Below are positions 33,256 through 45,059 of a DNA stretch of 64,000 bases, in pieces. The position numbers and the translations under genes are program-made. Where the stretch lies: the NCBI RefSeq assembly GCF_949987515.2, contig NC_082687.1, positions 119,331,838 to 119,395,837 of the forward strand, read 5' to 3'. Within the stretch, counting starts at the first letter, position 1. Each line of letters begins with the position of its first letter. The DNA comes from Delphinus delphis. Its lineage: Eukaryota; Chordata; Mammalia; Artiodactyla; Delphinidae. Below the pieces are notes generated by a model that searched no databases, was not told the DNA's origin, and saw only the letters and a program-made list of their open reading frames with translations.

Positions 33256-36171
33256 AGGGTAAAGAAAGACTTGTATGGCCATCTAGACAAGAAGGGAAGT
33301 CAAGTGCAGGTTGGGTGGGAATTATATTTGCCTCAGTTTTCTCCATAACAGAAGATGGCAGTGCAACCATTACAGAGTTTTAAGGAAGACTATGAGGACT
33401 GTAATTTAACCCAGCCAATTTGTTCTTCTGAGTTGCCATTGACATTCTCAAGCAATCAAGAAGTGTAGACAAAATCCAGCCAAACAAGAGAAATACACAG
33501 GTCAGAAATTAAGAAATTATGGTAAAGGACTGATGGTAAGCATTTGATGGACTCAAATATAGAACAAAAATTATACAAATGAACAATTATGGATACAATG
33601 ACAATTATGACAATTATGATAATTATGGATACAGGACAGCCTATAAATGTTGTGAACTTTGATAGTATAAACATAATAATGTAATACAAATCAGACAGAT
33701 GAGTTAGGAATTAGGAGGAAGTAGAGATGTACTAATTTCTTCAACTTTTATAACAGAATCAACAAATACAAACTAAAGTGAATAGTATAGTTTAAAAAAT
33801 TACTCAAGCCTCTAAGTTTTCAATTAATCATTTTTCCTTAACAAGATAACTATCTTAGTTTCTGACCATAAGTGACTGTAGTTACTATATAAAGTTTATC
33901 AGTTCTTTGAGTTTTATTTTTTCTGTTAATTGCAAGTAAAATTTAATACGTTTTAGTGGAAATATAATAGGAATTATAAATTTTTCTTGAGTTAACTACT
34001 ATGTGTGTGCTCATATAAGTCCCCTCATAGTTGTCTACAATAATGATTATTGAATGTTAATAATGGGTATATTAAGTTGGTTAGATATGGAAATTATTAT
34101 TTTACTTTCATCGCCATACTTTTTCTGTATTCCCTCTTTCTAAACTCCTTTTCTTCTTATTGATCATTTGTAAAATCATTTTAATAAAATAATAGAATCA
34201 TGATTGTAAAAAGGAGGTGGAAGAGCAGCAGCAGATAAGAAGGAATGGAATTTTCAGAAGTATAAAATCCTGTCAAGAAGTAAATGAATTAAAATAATTA
34301 TCTAAAGGTATTCTCCATATTTAGTAATAAGAAGGTCATGATGACGTGGATGAGAAAATTTTCTATGGAAGGGAGGCCAGAGGGCCAACTAGTAGTGGAG
34401 AGAGGAATAAACAGGAGTGAAGAATAGAGGTAGTGGGGAGATGTGTTAAGCTCTTTATATGTTAGATATTAAAATCTTAAATTATAGTGAAATTATCCAC
34501 AGCATTAAAAAAAAATTATTTTAAACATCTTTTGGGTAAAACTCTATCTGCATTTTTGAACACTTTTAATAGTGCTACAATAAATAATACTTTAAACCTA
34601 CTTATACATGTATTCAATGTATAACATTCAGTGTTTATATAAGTGTTAAATGTATACATAGTATTCAATATAATCAATGGTAGCAAGGTGACAACTCTTT
34701 CATGACTCTCTAATTCCCCAAGCATTGTATTATGTACATTTACAGCAACATTTGTATTCAGAAAGCAATTTTATCATAAGCTGAATCTTAGCAATTTTCT
34801 CACTATTTGGTAAAAGTTATTTCTATTATAAAACACGTCTTCACATATGCCTATGGTTTTGCCCTTATTTATCAATTTAACAGCTATAAGAAAGATTATT
34901 CAAGGTTCAGTTGTCATTATGTTTTCTTAAACGTTTTCTTAATAAGTAAAATGTTTACTCATTTGTTTCTAAAAGCCCCAAATATCTATTTAATAATCAT
35001 TCCTAGAATTTAACATGATGTACATTAAACATTGATCTGTAGTATTCTTCTTTGCCCTTTTTTGAAAATTAGAAGAAATACGACATGTTTCCTATTATTT
35101 TCACATCTACATGCATGAATTCTAAAGGGTTTTACCTTTAGATTATATTCAGCAGAATCATCAATCCAAGGTTCAAGTCTCTATTAAGACTGATGAAAAC
35201 TAGGACAATGTTTAGAAAAGTTTCAAATTAATTCCACACATTTGAGAGATTTGTATGCAAATTAGGAGGTATTATATATACATTAAGTCATACAAAATCC
35301 ATCTTACTTTCTCTGGCTGTAATTTCCTTCTTATATCCATACATGTTTTCTGCCTTCGTGAATTTGAATTTTTTGTTTTCCAAAAAACATAATACCTCAT
35401 TCAAGCAATAATCATCTGTTTCATTGAGCACTGGGAAAAATTACTTCATATTTCAGAGCTCTTTGAAATTATGTTGAGATCCTATGTTATTAACAGACCA
35501 TGTGAATTAGGCTTAGAGACAGAAAACCTGGATTTCTGTTCTGCCCTAAGTTATAGTAGGGTGAAGTTGGGCAATTACTGACACTGCCTCATCTATACAA
35601 TTAATGACTTCTTTTTGTCAGTGTATTTGTGCTTAGTGCAGCAACTAAAAAATCCCACTAGGTATTTTAAGGAAAGAGATTTAATAATGGGAATTAGGTG
35701 CTTACAAAGATCAGAGGCTGCCAGTGGAACATTTGAGAGAAAAGTGTATCACGAAGCTGCAATCCAGTGATAAAGCAGAAGCAGGAAGCTATGGCTGCTC
35801 CAATGGCAACTGTCTCTTGACAACCACAAAACTGCTGTATGGGCACTCTAATATTACTGCAGAAAAATCCCACATCCCATTTCTGTGCTTGCCAACAGAG
35901 AAAGGCCAAATAAAAAGAAGAAAAAAGATGGTTTCTGCCTCCCAAATCACACTTAAGCACATTTTAAAGTCTATATAAGGTGTGGATTCTAGCTTTCCAT
36001 GCCCTGCAGTAAATGAAGCCACACTGGAAGCTCATGAGAATAGAAACTGAGTTATCAGGTGAAACTTTCAAAATCACTCAGCTGCTGTGGAGCCCGCACT
36101 TCAGATTCTCATTTAGGGAAAGCTGAGGAGTGAAGTGGGACCTCCAAGCCACTTGAGAGCAAAAAGAAAAC
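33256..36171. other. Mostly non-repetitive AT-rich sequence
   Basis: No gene is supported. A tandem repeat lies at 33583-33632 and a degraded MIR-like patch at about 35500-35610 (gacagaaaacctggatttctg, ggtgaagttgggcaattact). Overlapping frames of 77-88 codons on both strands at 35694-36022 show no family motif. This is the longest stretch in the first 50 kb without L1. Confidence 0.5.
33583..33632 (+). repeat. Tandem repeat of AATTATGA-type units
   Basis: The segment runs acaattatggatacaatgac and then acaattatgacaattatgat, with units of 9 bp (ACAATTATG). In one frame it would read as repeated N-Y-D or N-Y-G, but no longer open frame supports a protein. Confidence 0.7.
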
Positions 36172-37374
36172 ACATTACTCTAGGAGGTGGGTCAAAAAGC
36201 ATCTTGCTGTGATTTATGTCATAGAGTGTTCTGCCTATGTTTTCCTCTAAGAGTTTGATAGTGTCTGGCCTTACTTTTAGGTCTCTAATCCATTTTGAGT
36301 TTATTTTTGTGTATGGTGTTAGGGAGTGTTCTAATTTCATCCTTTTACATATACCTGTCCAGTTTTCCCAGCACCCCTTATTGAAGAGGTTGTCTTTTCT
36401 CCACTGTATATTCTTGCCTCCTTTATCAAAGATAAGGTGACCATATGTCTGTGGGTTTATCTCTGGGCTTTCTATCCTGTTCCATTGATCTATATTTCTG
36501 TTTTTGTGCCAGTACCATACTGTCTTGATTACTAAAAACAAAAATAAAAAAATGGGACCTAATGAAACTTCAAAGCTTTTACACAGCCAAGGAAGCCATA
36601 AACAAGACCAAAAGACAACCCTCAGAATGGGAGAAAATATTTGCAAATGAAGCACCTGACAAATGATTAATCTCCAAAATTTACAAGCAGCTCATGCAGC
36701 TCAATAACAAAAATCAAACAGGCCAATCCAAAAATGGGCAGAAGATCTAAATAGACATTTCTCCAAAGAAGATATACAGACTGCCAACAAACACATGAAA
36801 GAATGCTCAACATCATTAATCATTAGAGAAATGCAAATCAAAACTACAATGAGATATCATCTCACACCAGTCAGAATGGCCATCATCAAAAAATCTAGAA
36901 ACAATAAATGCTGGAGAGGGTGTGGAGAAAAGGGAACCCTCTTGCACTGTTGGTGGGAATGTAAATTGATACAGCCACTATGGAAAACAGTATGGAGGTT
37001 CCTTAAAAAACTAAAAATAGAAGTACCACACGACCCAGCAATCCCACTATTGGGCATATACCCTGAGAAAACCATAATTCAAAAAGAGTCATGTACCAAA
37101 ATGTTCATTGCAGCTCTATTTACAATAGCCAGGACATGGAAGCAACCTAAGTGTCCATCAACAGATAAATGGATAAAGAAGATATGGCACATATATACAA
37201 TGGAATATTACTGAGCCATAAAAAGAAACGAAATTGAATTATTTTTAGTGAGGTGGATGGACCTAGAGTCTGTCATACAGAGTGAAGTAAGTCAGAAAGA
37301 GAAAAACAAGTACCATATGCTAATACATAGATATGGAATCTAAGAAAAAAAAAAAGGTCATGAAGAACCTAGGG
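36172..37374. mobile_element. L1 copy J with 5' inversion (twin priming)
   Basis: 36172-36532 is ORF2 sequence on the minus strand, ending (in L1 terms) at the block cacctcctagagtaat. 36533-37374 is plus-strand L1 that starts with the very next ORF2 sequence (aaaaacaaaaataaaaaaatggg) and runs through the ORF2 stop into the 3'UTR. Only about five bases of L1 are missing at the switch. The inverted segment is therefore contiguous with, and upstream of, the upright one, exactly the structure produced by twin priming. The 3' end is cut at about 37374 by a SINE. Confidence 0.9.
36795..37214 (+). pseudogene. L1 ORF2 C-terminal remnant of copy J
   Basis: A 139-codon open frame with the conserved ORF2 end: [60 protein letters not shown] and [20 protein letters not shown]. 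It includes the C-terminal cysteine-rich segment. It ends at an in-frame TGA (tattactgagcc) where other copies have TCA. This is one of the best preserved protein stretches in the window. Confidence 0.88.
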
Positions 37375-37582
37375 GGGCTTCCCTGGTGGCGCAGTGGTTG
37401 AGAATCCACCTGCTGATGCAGGGGACACAGGTTCGTGTCCTGGTCTGGGAAGATCCCACATGCTGCAGAGCGGCTGAGCCCATGAGCCATGGCTACTGAG
37501 CCTGTGCGTCCAGAGTCTGTGCTCCACAACGGGAGAGGCCACAACAGTGAGAGGCCCACGTACCGCAAAAAAAAAAAAAAAA
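37375..37582 (+). mobile_element. CHR-type SINE at the junction of L1 copies J and K
   Basis: Plus orientation, GGGCTTCCCTGGTGGCGCAG at the left and an A tail at 37567-37582. The A box is at about 37386-37396 and the B box at about 37431. No target duplication was found: the left side is L1 copy J 3'UTR and the right side is the L1 copy K 5' end. The missing duplication suggests later loss of flanking DNA. Confidence 0.88.
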
Positions 37583-38500
37583 TCTTTCAAGAGGATTGGA
37601 ACCAAGATGGCAGAGTAGAAGGACGTGCTCTCACTCCCTCTTGTGAGAACAACAGAATCACAACTAGCTGCTAGACGCTCATCTACAGGAAGACACTGGA
37701 ACTCACCAAACAAGATACCCCACATCCAAAGACAAAGGAGAAGCCACAATGAGAAGGTAGGAGGGGCGCAAACACTTTAAAATCAAATCCCATAACTGCT
37801 GGGTGTGTGACTCACAGACTGGAGAACACTTATACCCAGAAGTCCACCCATTGGAGTGAAGGTTCTGACCCCCATGTCAGGCTTCCCAACCTGGTGATCC
37901 AGCAATAGGAGGAGCAATTCCTAGAGAATCAGACTTTGAAGCCTACTGGGAATTGATTGCAGGACTTCAACAGGACTGGGGGAAACAGAGACTCCACTCT
38001 CGGAGGGCACACATAAAGTTGTGTGTGCATCGGGACCCAGGGGAGGAGCAGTGACCCCATGGGAGACTGAACCAGACCTACCTGCTAGTGTTGGAGGGTC
38101 TCCTGCAGAGGTTGGGGGGTGATGCTGTAGCTCACCATGGGGACAAAGAAACGGGCAGCAGAAGTTCTGGGAAGTACTCCTTGGCATGAGCCCTCCCAGA
38201 GTCTGGCATTAGCCCCACCAAAGAGCCCAGGTAGGCTCCAGTGTTGGGTTACCTCAGGCCAAACAACCAACAGGGAGGGAACCAAGCCCCACCCAGCAAC
38301 AGTCAAATGGATTAAAGTTTTACTGAGCTCTGCTCACCAAAGCAACAGTCAGCTCTACCCACCAACAGTCCCTCCCATCAGGAAACTTACACAAGCCTAT
38401 TAGATAGCCTGATCCACCAGAGGGCAGACAGCAGAAGAAAGAAGAACTATAATCCTAGAGCCTGTGAAAGAAAAACGATGTTCATAGAAAGATAGACAAG
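37583..38500 (+). promoter_or_regulatory. L1 5'UTR of copy K (internal promoter region)
   Basis: Complete cetacean-type L1 5'UTR, about 0.9 kb. It starts with the AAGATGGCAGAGTAGAAGGA element near the 5' end and passes a G+C-rich block at about 37860-38300. In L1 elements this region drives full-length transcription. Present activity is not shown. Confidence 0.65.
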
Positions 38501-39425
38501 GTGAAAAGGCAGAGGGCTATGAACCAGATGAAGGGACATGATAAAACTCCAGAAAAAAAACTAAATGAAGTGGAGATAGGCATCCTTCCAGAAAAAGAAT
38601 TCAGAATAATGATGGTGAAGATGATCCAGGACCTCGGAAAAAGAATGGAGGCAAATATCGAGAAGATGCAAGAAATGTTTAACAAAGACCTAGAAGAATT
38701 AAAGAACAAACAGAGATGAACAATACAATAACTGAAATGAAAACTACACTAGAAGGAATCAATAGCAGAATAACTGAGGCAGAAGAACGGATAAGTGACC
38801 TGGAAGACAGAATGGTGGAATTCACTGCTGTGGAATAGAATAAAGAAAAAAGAATGAAAAGAAATGAAGACAGCCTAAGAGACCTCTGGGACAACATTAA
38901 AGGTAACAACATTCACATTATAGGGGTCCCAGAAGAAAAAGAGAGAGAGAAAGGACCAGAGGAAATATTTCAAGAGATTATAGTTGAAAACTTCGCTAAC
39001 ATGGGAAAATAGCCATCCAAGTCCAGGAAGCACAGAGAGTCCATACAGGAAAAACCCAAGGAGAAACACACCAAGACACATAGTAATCAAATTGGCAAAA
39101 ATTAAAGACAAGGAAAAATTATTGAAAGCAGCAAGGGAAAAATGAAAAATAACATACAAGGGAACTCCCATAAGGTTAACAGCTGATTTCTCAGCAGAAA
39201 CTCTACAAGCCAGAAGGGAGTGGCATGATATACTTAAAGTGATGAAAAGGGAAGAACTTACAACCAAGATTACTCTACATGGCAAGGATCTCATTAAGAT
39301 TCGATGGAGAAATCAAAAGCTTTACAGACAAGCACAAGCTAAGAGAATTCAGCACCACCAAACCAGCTCTACAACTAGAGCTGCTAAAGGAACTTCTCTA
39401 AGTGGGAAACACAAAAGAAGAAAAA
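38501..39425 (+). pseudogene. L1 ORF1 of copy K, inactive
   Basis: The start codon I chose gives MKRQRAMNQMKGHDKTPEKK, the expected ORF1p N-terminus. A 72-codon frame runs to 38719, where a short deletion in a repeated AAAC motif shifts the frame (ending ELKNKQR). The coiled coil goes on in another frame. The TGTGGAATAG at about 38831 adds a stop. The RNA-binding region near 38910 and the C-terminal domain at 39100-39425 are readable at DNA level. Full ORF1p is about 300 residues. Confidence 0.88.
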
Positions 39426-39459
39426 GACCTACAAAACCAAACCCAAAACAATTAAGAAA

Positions 39460-42400
39460 ATGGTAATAGGAACATACATATCCATAATTACCTTAAATGT
39501 GAATGGATTAAATGCTCCAACCAAAAGACACAGGCTTGCTGAATGGATACAAAAACAAGACCCATCTGTATGCTGTCTACAAGAGACCCACTTCATACCT
39601 AGGGACACATACAGACTGAAAGTGAAGGGATGGAAAAAGATATTCCATGCAAATGTAAATTAAAAGAAAGCTGGATGGCTTCCCTGGTGGCGCAGTGGTT
39701 GAGAGTCTGCCTGCTGATGCAGGGGACATGGGTTCGTGCCCCATTCCAGGAAAATCCCACATGCCATGGAGCGGCTGGGCCCGTGAGCCATGGCGACTGA
39801 GTGTGTGTGTCCAGAGCCTGTGCTCCACAGCAGGACAGGCCACAACAGTGAGAGGCCCGCGTACAGCAAAAAAAAAAAAAAAAAAAAAAAGCTGGAGTAG
39901 CAATACTCATATCAGATAAAATAGACTTTAAAATAAAGAATGTTACAAGAGACAAGGAAGGACACTACATAATGATCAAGGAATCAATCCAAAAAGAAGA
40001 TATATCAATTATAAATATATATGCACCCAACATAGGAGCACCACAATACATAAGGCAACTGATAACAGCAATAAAAGAGGAAATAGACAGTAACACAATA
40101 ACAGTGGGGGACTTTAACACCTCACTTACACCAATGGACAGGTAATCCAAAATGAAAATAAATAAGTAAACAGAAGCTTTAAATGACACAATAGACCAGA
40201 TAGATTTAATTGATATTTATAGGATATTCCATCCAAAAACAGCAGATTACACTTTCTTCTCAAGTGCGCACGGAACATTCTCCAAGATAGATCACATCTT
40301 GGGTCACAAATCAAGCCTCAGTAAATTTAAGAAAATTAAAATCATATCAAGCTTCTTTTCTGACCAGAACGTTATGATATTAGAAATGAATTACAGGGAA
40401 AAAACCGTAAAATACACAAACGCATGGAGGCTAAACAACACGTTACTAAACAACCAAGAGATCACGGAAGAAATCAAAGGAAATCAAAAAATACCTGGAG
40501 ACAAATGACAATGAAAACATGATGATCGAAAACCTATGGGATGCAGCAAAAGCAGTTCTAAGAGGGAAGTTTATAGCTATACAAGCCTACCTTAAGAAAC
40601 AAGAAAAATCTCAAATAAACAATCTAACCTTACACCTAAAGGAACTAGAGAAAGAACAAACAAAACCCAAAGTTAGCAGAAGGAAAGAAATCATAAAGAT
40701 CAGAGCAGAAATAAATGAAATAGAAACAAAGAAAATAATAGCAAAGATAAATAAAACTAAAAGCTTCTTTGAGAAGATAAACAAAATTGATAAACCATTA
40801 GCCAGACTCATCAAGAAAAGACAGAGAGGACTCAAATCAATAAAATTAGAAATGAAAAAGGAGAAGTTACAACAGACACCACAGAAATACAAAGCATTCT
40901 AAGAGACTACTACAAGCAACTCTATGCCAATAAAATGGGCAACCTGGAAGAAATGGACAAATTCTTAGAAAGGTATAACATTCCAAGACTGAACCAGGAA
41001 GAAACAGAAATTATGAACAGACCAATCACAAGTAATGAAATTGAAACCGTGATTAAAAATCTTCCAACAAACAAAAGTCCAGGACCCGATGGCTTCACAG
41101 GTGAATTCTATCAAACATTTAGAGAAGAGCTAACACCCATCCTTCTCAAACTCTTCCAAAAAATTGCAGAGGAAGGAACACTCCCAAACTCATTCTACGA
41201 GGTCACCATCACCCTGATATCAAAACCAGACAAAGATACTACAAAAAAAGAAAATTACAGACCAATATCACTGATGAATATAGATGCAAAAATCCTCAAC
41301 AAAATACTAGCAAACAGAATCCAACAACTCATTAAAAGGCTCATTCACCATGATTAAGTGGGATTTATCCCAGGGATGCAAGGATTCCTCAATATACACA
41401 AAGCAATCAATGTGATACACCATATTAACAAACTGAAGAAGAAAAACCATATGATCATCTCAATAGATGCAGAAAAATCTTTTGACAAAATTCAACACCC
41501 ATTTATGATAAAAAAAAAACTCTCCAGAAAGTGGACATACAGGGAACCTACCTCAACATAATAAAGGCCATATACGACAAACCCACAGCAAACATCATTC
41601 TCAATGGTAAAAACCTAACAGCATTTCCTCTAAGATCAGGAACGAGACAAGGATATCCACTCCCACCACTATTATTCAACATAGTTTTGGAAGTCCTAGC
41701 CACGGCAATCAGAGAAGAAAAAGAAATAAAAGGAATACAAATTGTAAAAGAAGGAGTAAAACTGTCACTGTTTGCAGATGACATGATACTATACATAGAG
41801 AAACCTAAAAATGCCACCAGCAAACTACTAGAGCTAATTAATGAATTTGGTAAGGTTGCAGGATACAAAATTAATGCACATAAATCTCTTGCTTTCCTAT
41901 ACACTAATGATGAAAAATCTGAAAGATAAATTATGGAAACACTCCCATTTACCATTGCAACAAAAAGAATAAAATACCTAGGAATAAACCTACCTAGGGA
42001 GACAAAAGACCTGTATGCAGAAAACTGTAAGACACTGATGAAAGAAATTAAAGATGATACCAGCAGATGGAGAGACATACCATGTTCTTGGATTGGAAGA
42101 ATCAATATTGTGAAAATGACTATACTACCCAAAGCAATCTACAGATTCAATGCAATCCCTATCAAATTACCAATGGCAGTTTTTATGGAACTACAACAAA
42201 TCATCTTAAAATTTGTATGGAGACACAAAAGACCCTGAATAGCCAAAGCAGTCTTGAGGGAAAAAAACAGAGCTGGAGGAATCAGACTCCCTGACTTCAG
42301 ACTATACTACAAAGCTACAGTAATCAAGACAATATTGTACTGGCACAAAAACAGAAATATAGATCAATGGAACAAGATAGAAAGCACAGAGATAAACCCA

Positions 42401-43420
42401 CGCACCTATGGTCAACTAATCTATGACAAAGGAGGCAAGGATATACAACAAAGAAAAGACTGTCTCTTCAATACATGGTGCTGGGAAAACTGAACAGCTA
42501 CATGTAAAAGAATGAAATTAGAACACTCCCTAACACCATACACAAAAATAAACTCAAAATGGATTCGAGACCCAAATATAAGACTGGACACTATAAAATT
42601 CTTAGAGGAGAACATAGAAAGAACACTCTTTGACATAAATCACAGCAAGATCTTTTTTGATCCACCTCCTAGAGTAATGGAAATAAAAACAAAAATAAAC
42701 AAATGGGACCTAATGAAACTTCAGAACTTTTGCACAGCAAAGGAAACCATAAACAAGACAAAAAGACAACCCTGAGAATGGGAGAAAATATTGACAAATG
42801 AATCAATGGACAAAGGATTAATCTCCAAATTATATAGAAATAACTCATGCAGCTCAATATTAAAGAAACAAACAACCCAATCCAAAAATGGGCAGAAGAC
42901 CTAAATAGACATTTCTCCAGAGAAGACATACAGATGGCCAAGAAGCACATGAAAAGTTGCTCAACATCACTAATTATTAGAGAAATGCAAATCAAAACTA
43001 CAATGAGGTATCACCTCACACCAGTTAGAATGGGCATCATCAGAAAACCTACAAACAACAAATGCTGGAGAGGGTGTGGAGAAAAGGGAACCCTCTTGCA
43101 CTGTTGGTGGGAATGTAAATTGATACAGCCACTATGGAGAAGAGTATGGAGGTTCCTTAAAAAACTAAAAATATAATTACCATATCATCCAGCAATCCCA
43201 CTACTGGGCATATAACCTGAGAAAACCATAATTCAAAAAGACACATGCACCCCAATGTTTATTGCAGCACTATTTACAATAGCCAGGTCATGGAAGCAGC
43301 CTAAATGCCCATCAACAGACGAATGGATAAAGAAGATGTGGTACATATATACAATGGAATATTACTCAGCCATAAAAAGGATTAAAATTGGTCATTTTTA
43401 GAGACGTGGATGGATCTAGA
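39460..43420 (+). pseudogene. L1 ORF2 of copy K, inactive, FADD retained
   Basis: Endonuclease: 39460-39663 starts at the ORF2 ATG with TLNVNGLNAPTKRHRLAEWI and QETH intact at residues 41-44. A CHR SINE then splits it. 40299-40508 has SSFFSDQNVMILEM, in which the catalytic SDH is SDQ. Linker: 40519-40902. Reverse transcriptase: 40935-41357, 41358-41561 and 41531-41929, with [15 protein letters not shown] and FADD at 41771-41782. C-terminal: 41933-42238, 42254-42493, 42512-42775 and 42847-43176. Stops at 41356 and 41927 and several frameshifts make it dead. Codons between breaks are otherwise well conserved. Confidence 0.9.
39667..39896 (+). mobile_element. CHR-type SINE inside ORF2 of L1 copy K
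   Basis: SINE at 39676-39887, plus orientation, with an A tail of over 20 bases. Short direct repeats AAAGCTGGA lie at 39667-39675 and 39888-39896. It separates residue 67 of the endonuclease from the rest. Younger than copy K. Confidence 0.9.
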
Positions 43421-43706
43421 GATTGTCATACAGAGTGAAGTCAGTCAGAAAGAGAAAAACAAATATCATATATTAACACATGTATGTGGAACCTAGAAAA
43501 ATAGTTCAGATGAACTCATTTGCAGAGCAGAAGTTGAGACACAGATGTAGAGAACAAACATATGGACACCAAGGGGGGAAAACCACGGTGGGGTGGGGAT
43601 GGTGGTGTGCTGAATTGGGCGATTGGGATTGACATGTATACACCGATGTGTATAAAATTGTTGACTAATGAGAACCTGCAGTATAAAAAAACAAACAAAC
43701 GATACT

Positions 43707-44457
43707 AAACTTTCTTTGGGTTATTTGTATGGTAATATGTTAATATAAATGTTTCAGACATTACATGAAATTTCTAAAAATCTTATATGTTCTGGTATAA
43801 TGTTATAAGTCATAATTCTAGTTATTACTTTAAAATGTATATCTCAGAAATAACTAAATTTCCTTGTCAATTGCATTATTATGAACTTTCGTCCAATCTT
43901 TAACCATGGTCATTTTTAAGTCTTTTTTCTTTTAAGACAGTTCTGGGTGTACTCTGATGCTTTTGCAAAAATGTTCCTATAAAATGGTTTCATCTTCAAG
44001 GAATTCATGGAAAAGACTCTGACCAGTACAGGTTTCTGGTAACTGACTATACTGCTGAACTGAATGAATAAGCATTTTCAGAACTCTAACGGAAAACTGA
44101 TGAATTCATAAAAGTGCTAACAAAAGATCAAGATGAAAAAAAATTAATTACATGGGTGAGTGAACTGATGAGGATGATTATAATTTTTGTGACTTTCTGT
44201 TTGAATAAAAAAAAAATCCCACAAGGACTCAGAGGCAAAAAATATACAAATGAATTTTCACTGCAAAGTAAATGACCTGTTACAGTGGAGGCTTACTGGA
44301 CTGAATGTCAATATTATGACATAGTATGAGTGTGTTTCGTGTTTGGTAATTTCAATCATTGTTGCTTTTTTTGTGGTCATCCATTTACAATGCTTGGTGT
44401 CAGTTTATTTATCTCTTGTAAAAATAAAATACAGTGTGTGTGTAAAAAAGAAAAATC
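43707..44457 (+). other. Unassigned sequence, possible retrocopy remnant
   Basis: AT-rich sequence without L1 similarity. Near its right end are AATAAA (within aaaaataaaatac, about 44420-44430) and, about 15 bases later, an A-rich run (aaaaaagaaaaatcg). This is the layout of a 3'UTR with a poly-A tail, as in a processed pseudogene. I could not identify a parent gene or a protein reading frame. Confidence 0.35.
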
Positions 44458-44602
44458 GTGGGACTTCCCTGGTGGTCCAGTGGTTAAGACTCCATGCTTC
44501 CATTGCAGGGGACACAGGTTCGATCCCTGGTCAGAGAATAAGATCCTGCATGATGCATGGTGTGGCCAAATAAATAAATAAATACAAAAAAAAAAAAAAA
44601 AA
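44458..44602 (+). mobile_element. Short tRNA-derived SINE (CHR-2/Bov-tA-like)
   Basis: Head GGGACTTCCCTGGTGGTCCAG, A box at 44473-44483 (TGGTCCAGTGG), B box at 44517-44526 (GGTTCGATCC), then a short body and a (AAAT)n/A tail to 44602. It lacks the longer body of the other CHR copies here. The tail runs into the flanking duplication of L1 copy L. Confidence 0.88.
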
Positions 44603-45059
44603 GAAGAGTGGCTGGCAAAGAAGCAATGTCACCAAGATGGCCGAGTAGGAAGCTCTAGATCTTCCTTCCTCCCACAAACACACTGATTCTGAAACAGTTC
44701 ATGGGCAAATTTTCTTTGTGCAGAGTCCAGGAATTAATCAGAAGATTTCTGCACACTGGGCAAACATGAAACCAGACTGAAACCGGTAGGGAGATTCAAA
44801 CTCTGTAGCCAGACTTGTTGGCCCTGGTGCAATCTCATATGATCAGGAAGAGATCCCTTAGGTCCCAACTTCTCCCAGAGGAGGGAAAAGGTTGGTTCAT
44901 GCAACCAGTACTCCAACTTTATTGAGCAGCCTCCCCTGAGGGCTGGCTTCTGTCTTTAAGACACACCAAAACAGAGTCAAAGAAAATAAAGAATCAGGCA
45001 AAGATAAAAATCTCCAGAAACTGACCCTAATGAAATGTAGTTATATGATTTACCTAAGA

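Larger units (their letters stand above)
37583..43706 (+). mobile_element. L1 copy K: both ends present, ORF2 split by a SINE
   Basis: A plus-strand L1 with its 5' end at about 37590 (gaggattggaaccaagatgg), 5'UTR to 38500, ORF1 at 38501-39425, ORF2 at about 39460-43420 and 3'UTR ending in an A-rich tail (ataaaaaaacaaacaaac) at 43706. About 5.9 kb after subtracting the SINE at 39676-39887. Both ORFs have stops and frameshifts. It is the only copy in which every L1 part is present in order with both ends. Confidence 0.92.

Noticed and set aside
36113..36655. 180-codon minus-strand frame
   Set aside because: It runs across the twin-priming join of L1 copy J, combining true ORF2 sequence with antisense of the upright part. 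Not a gene.
39577..39955. Overlapping 108- and 118-codon antisense frames
   Set aside because: They cover the SINE at 39676-39887 and its poly-A tail (F-rich start). No gene.
41548..42132. 194-codon minus-strand frame, the longest in the window
   Set aside because: It is the antisense of the L1 copy K reverse transcriptase. Plus-strand frames at the same place carry FADD and the other polymerase motifs.
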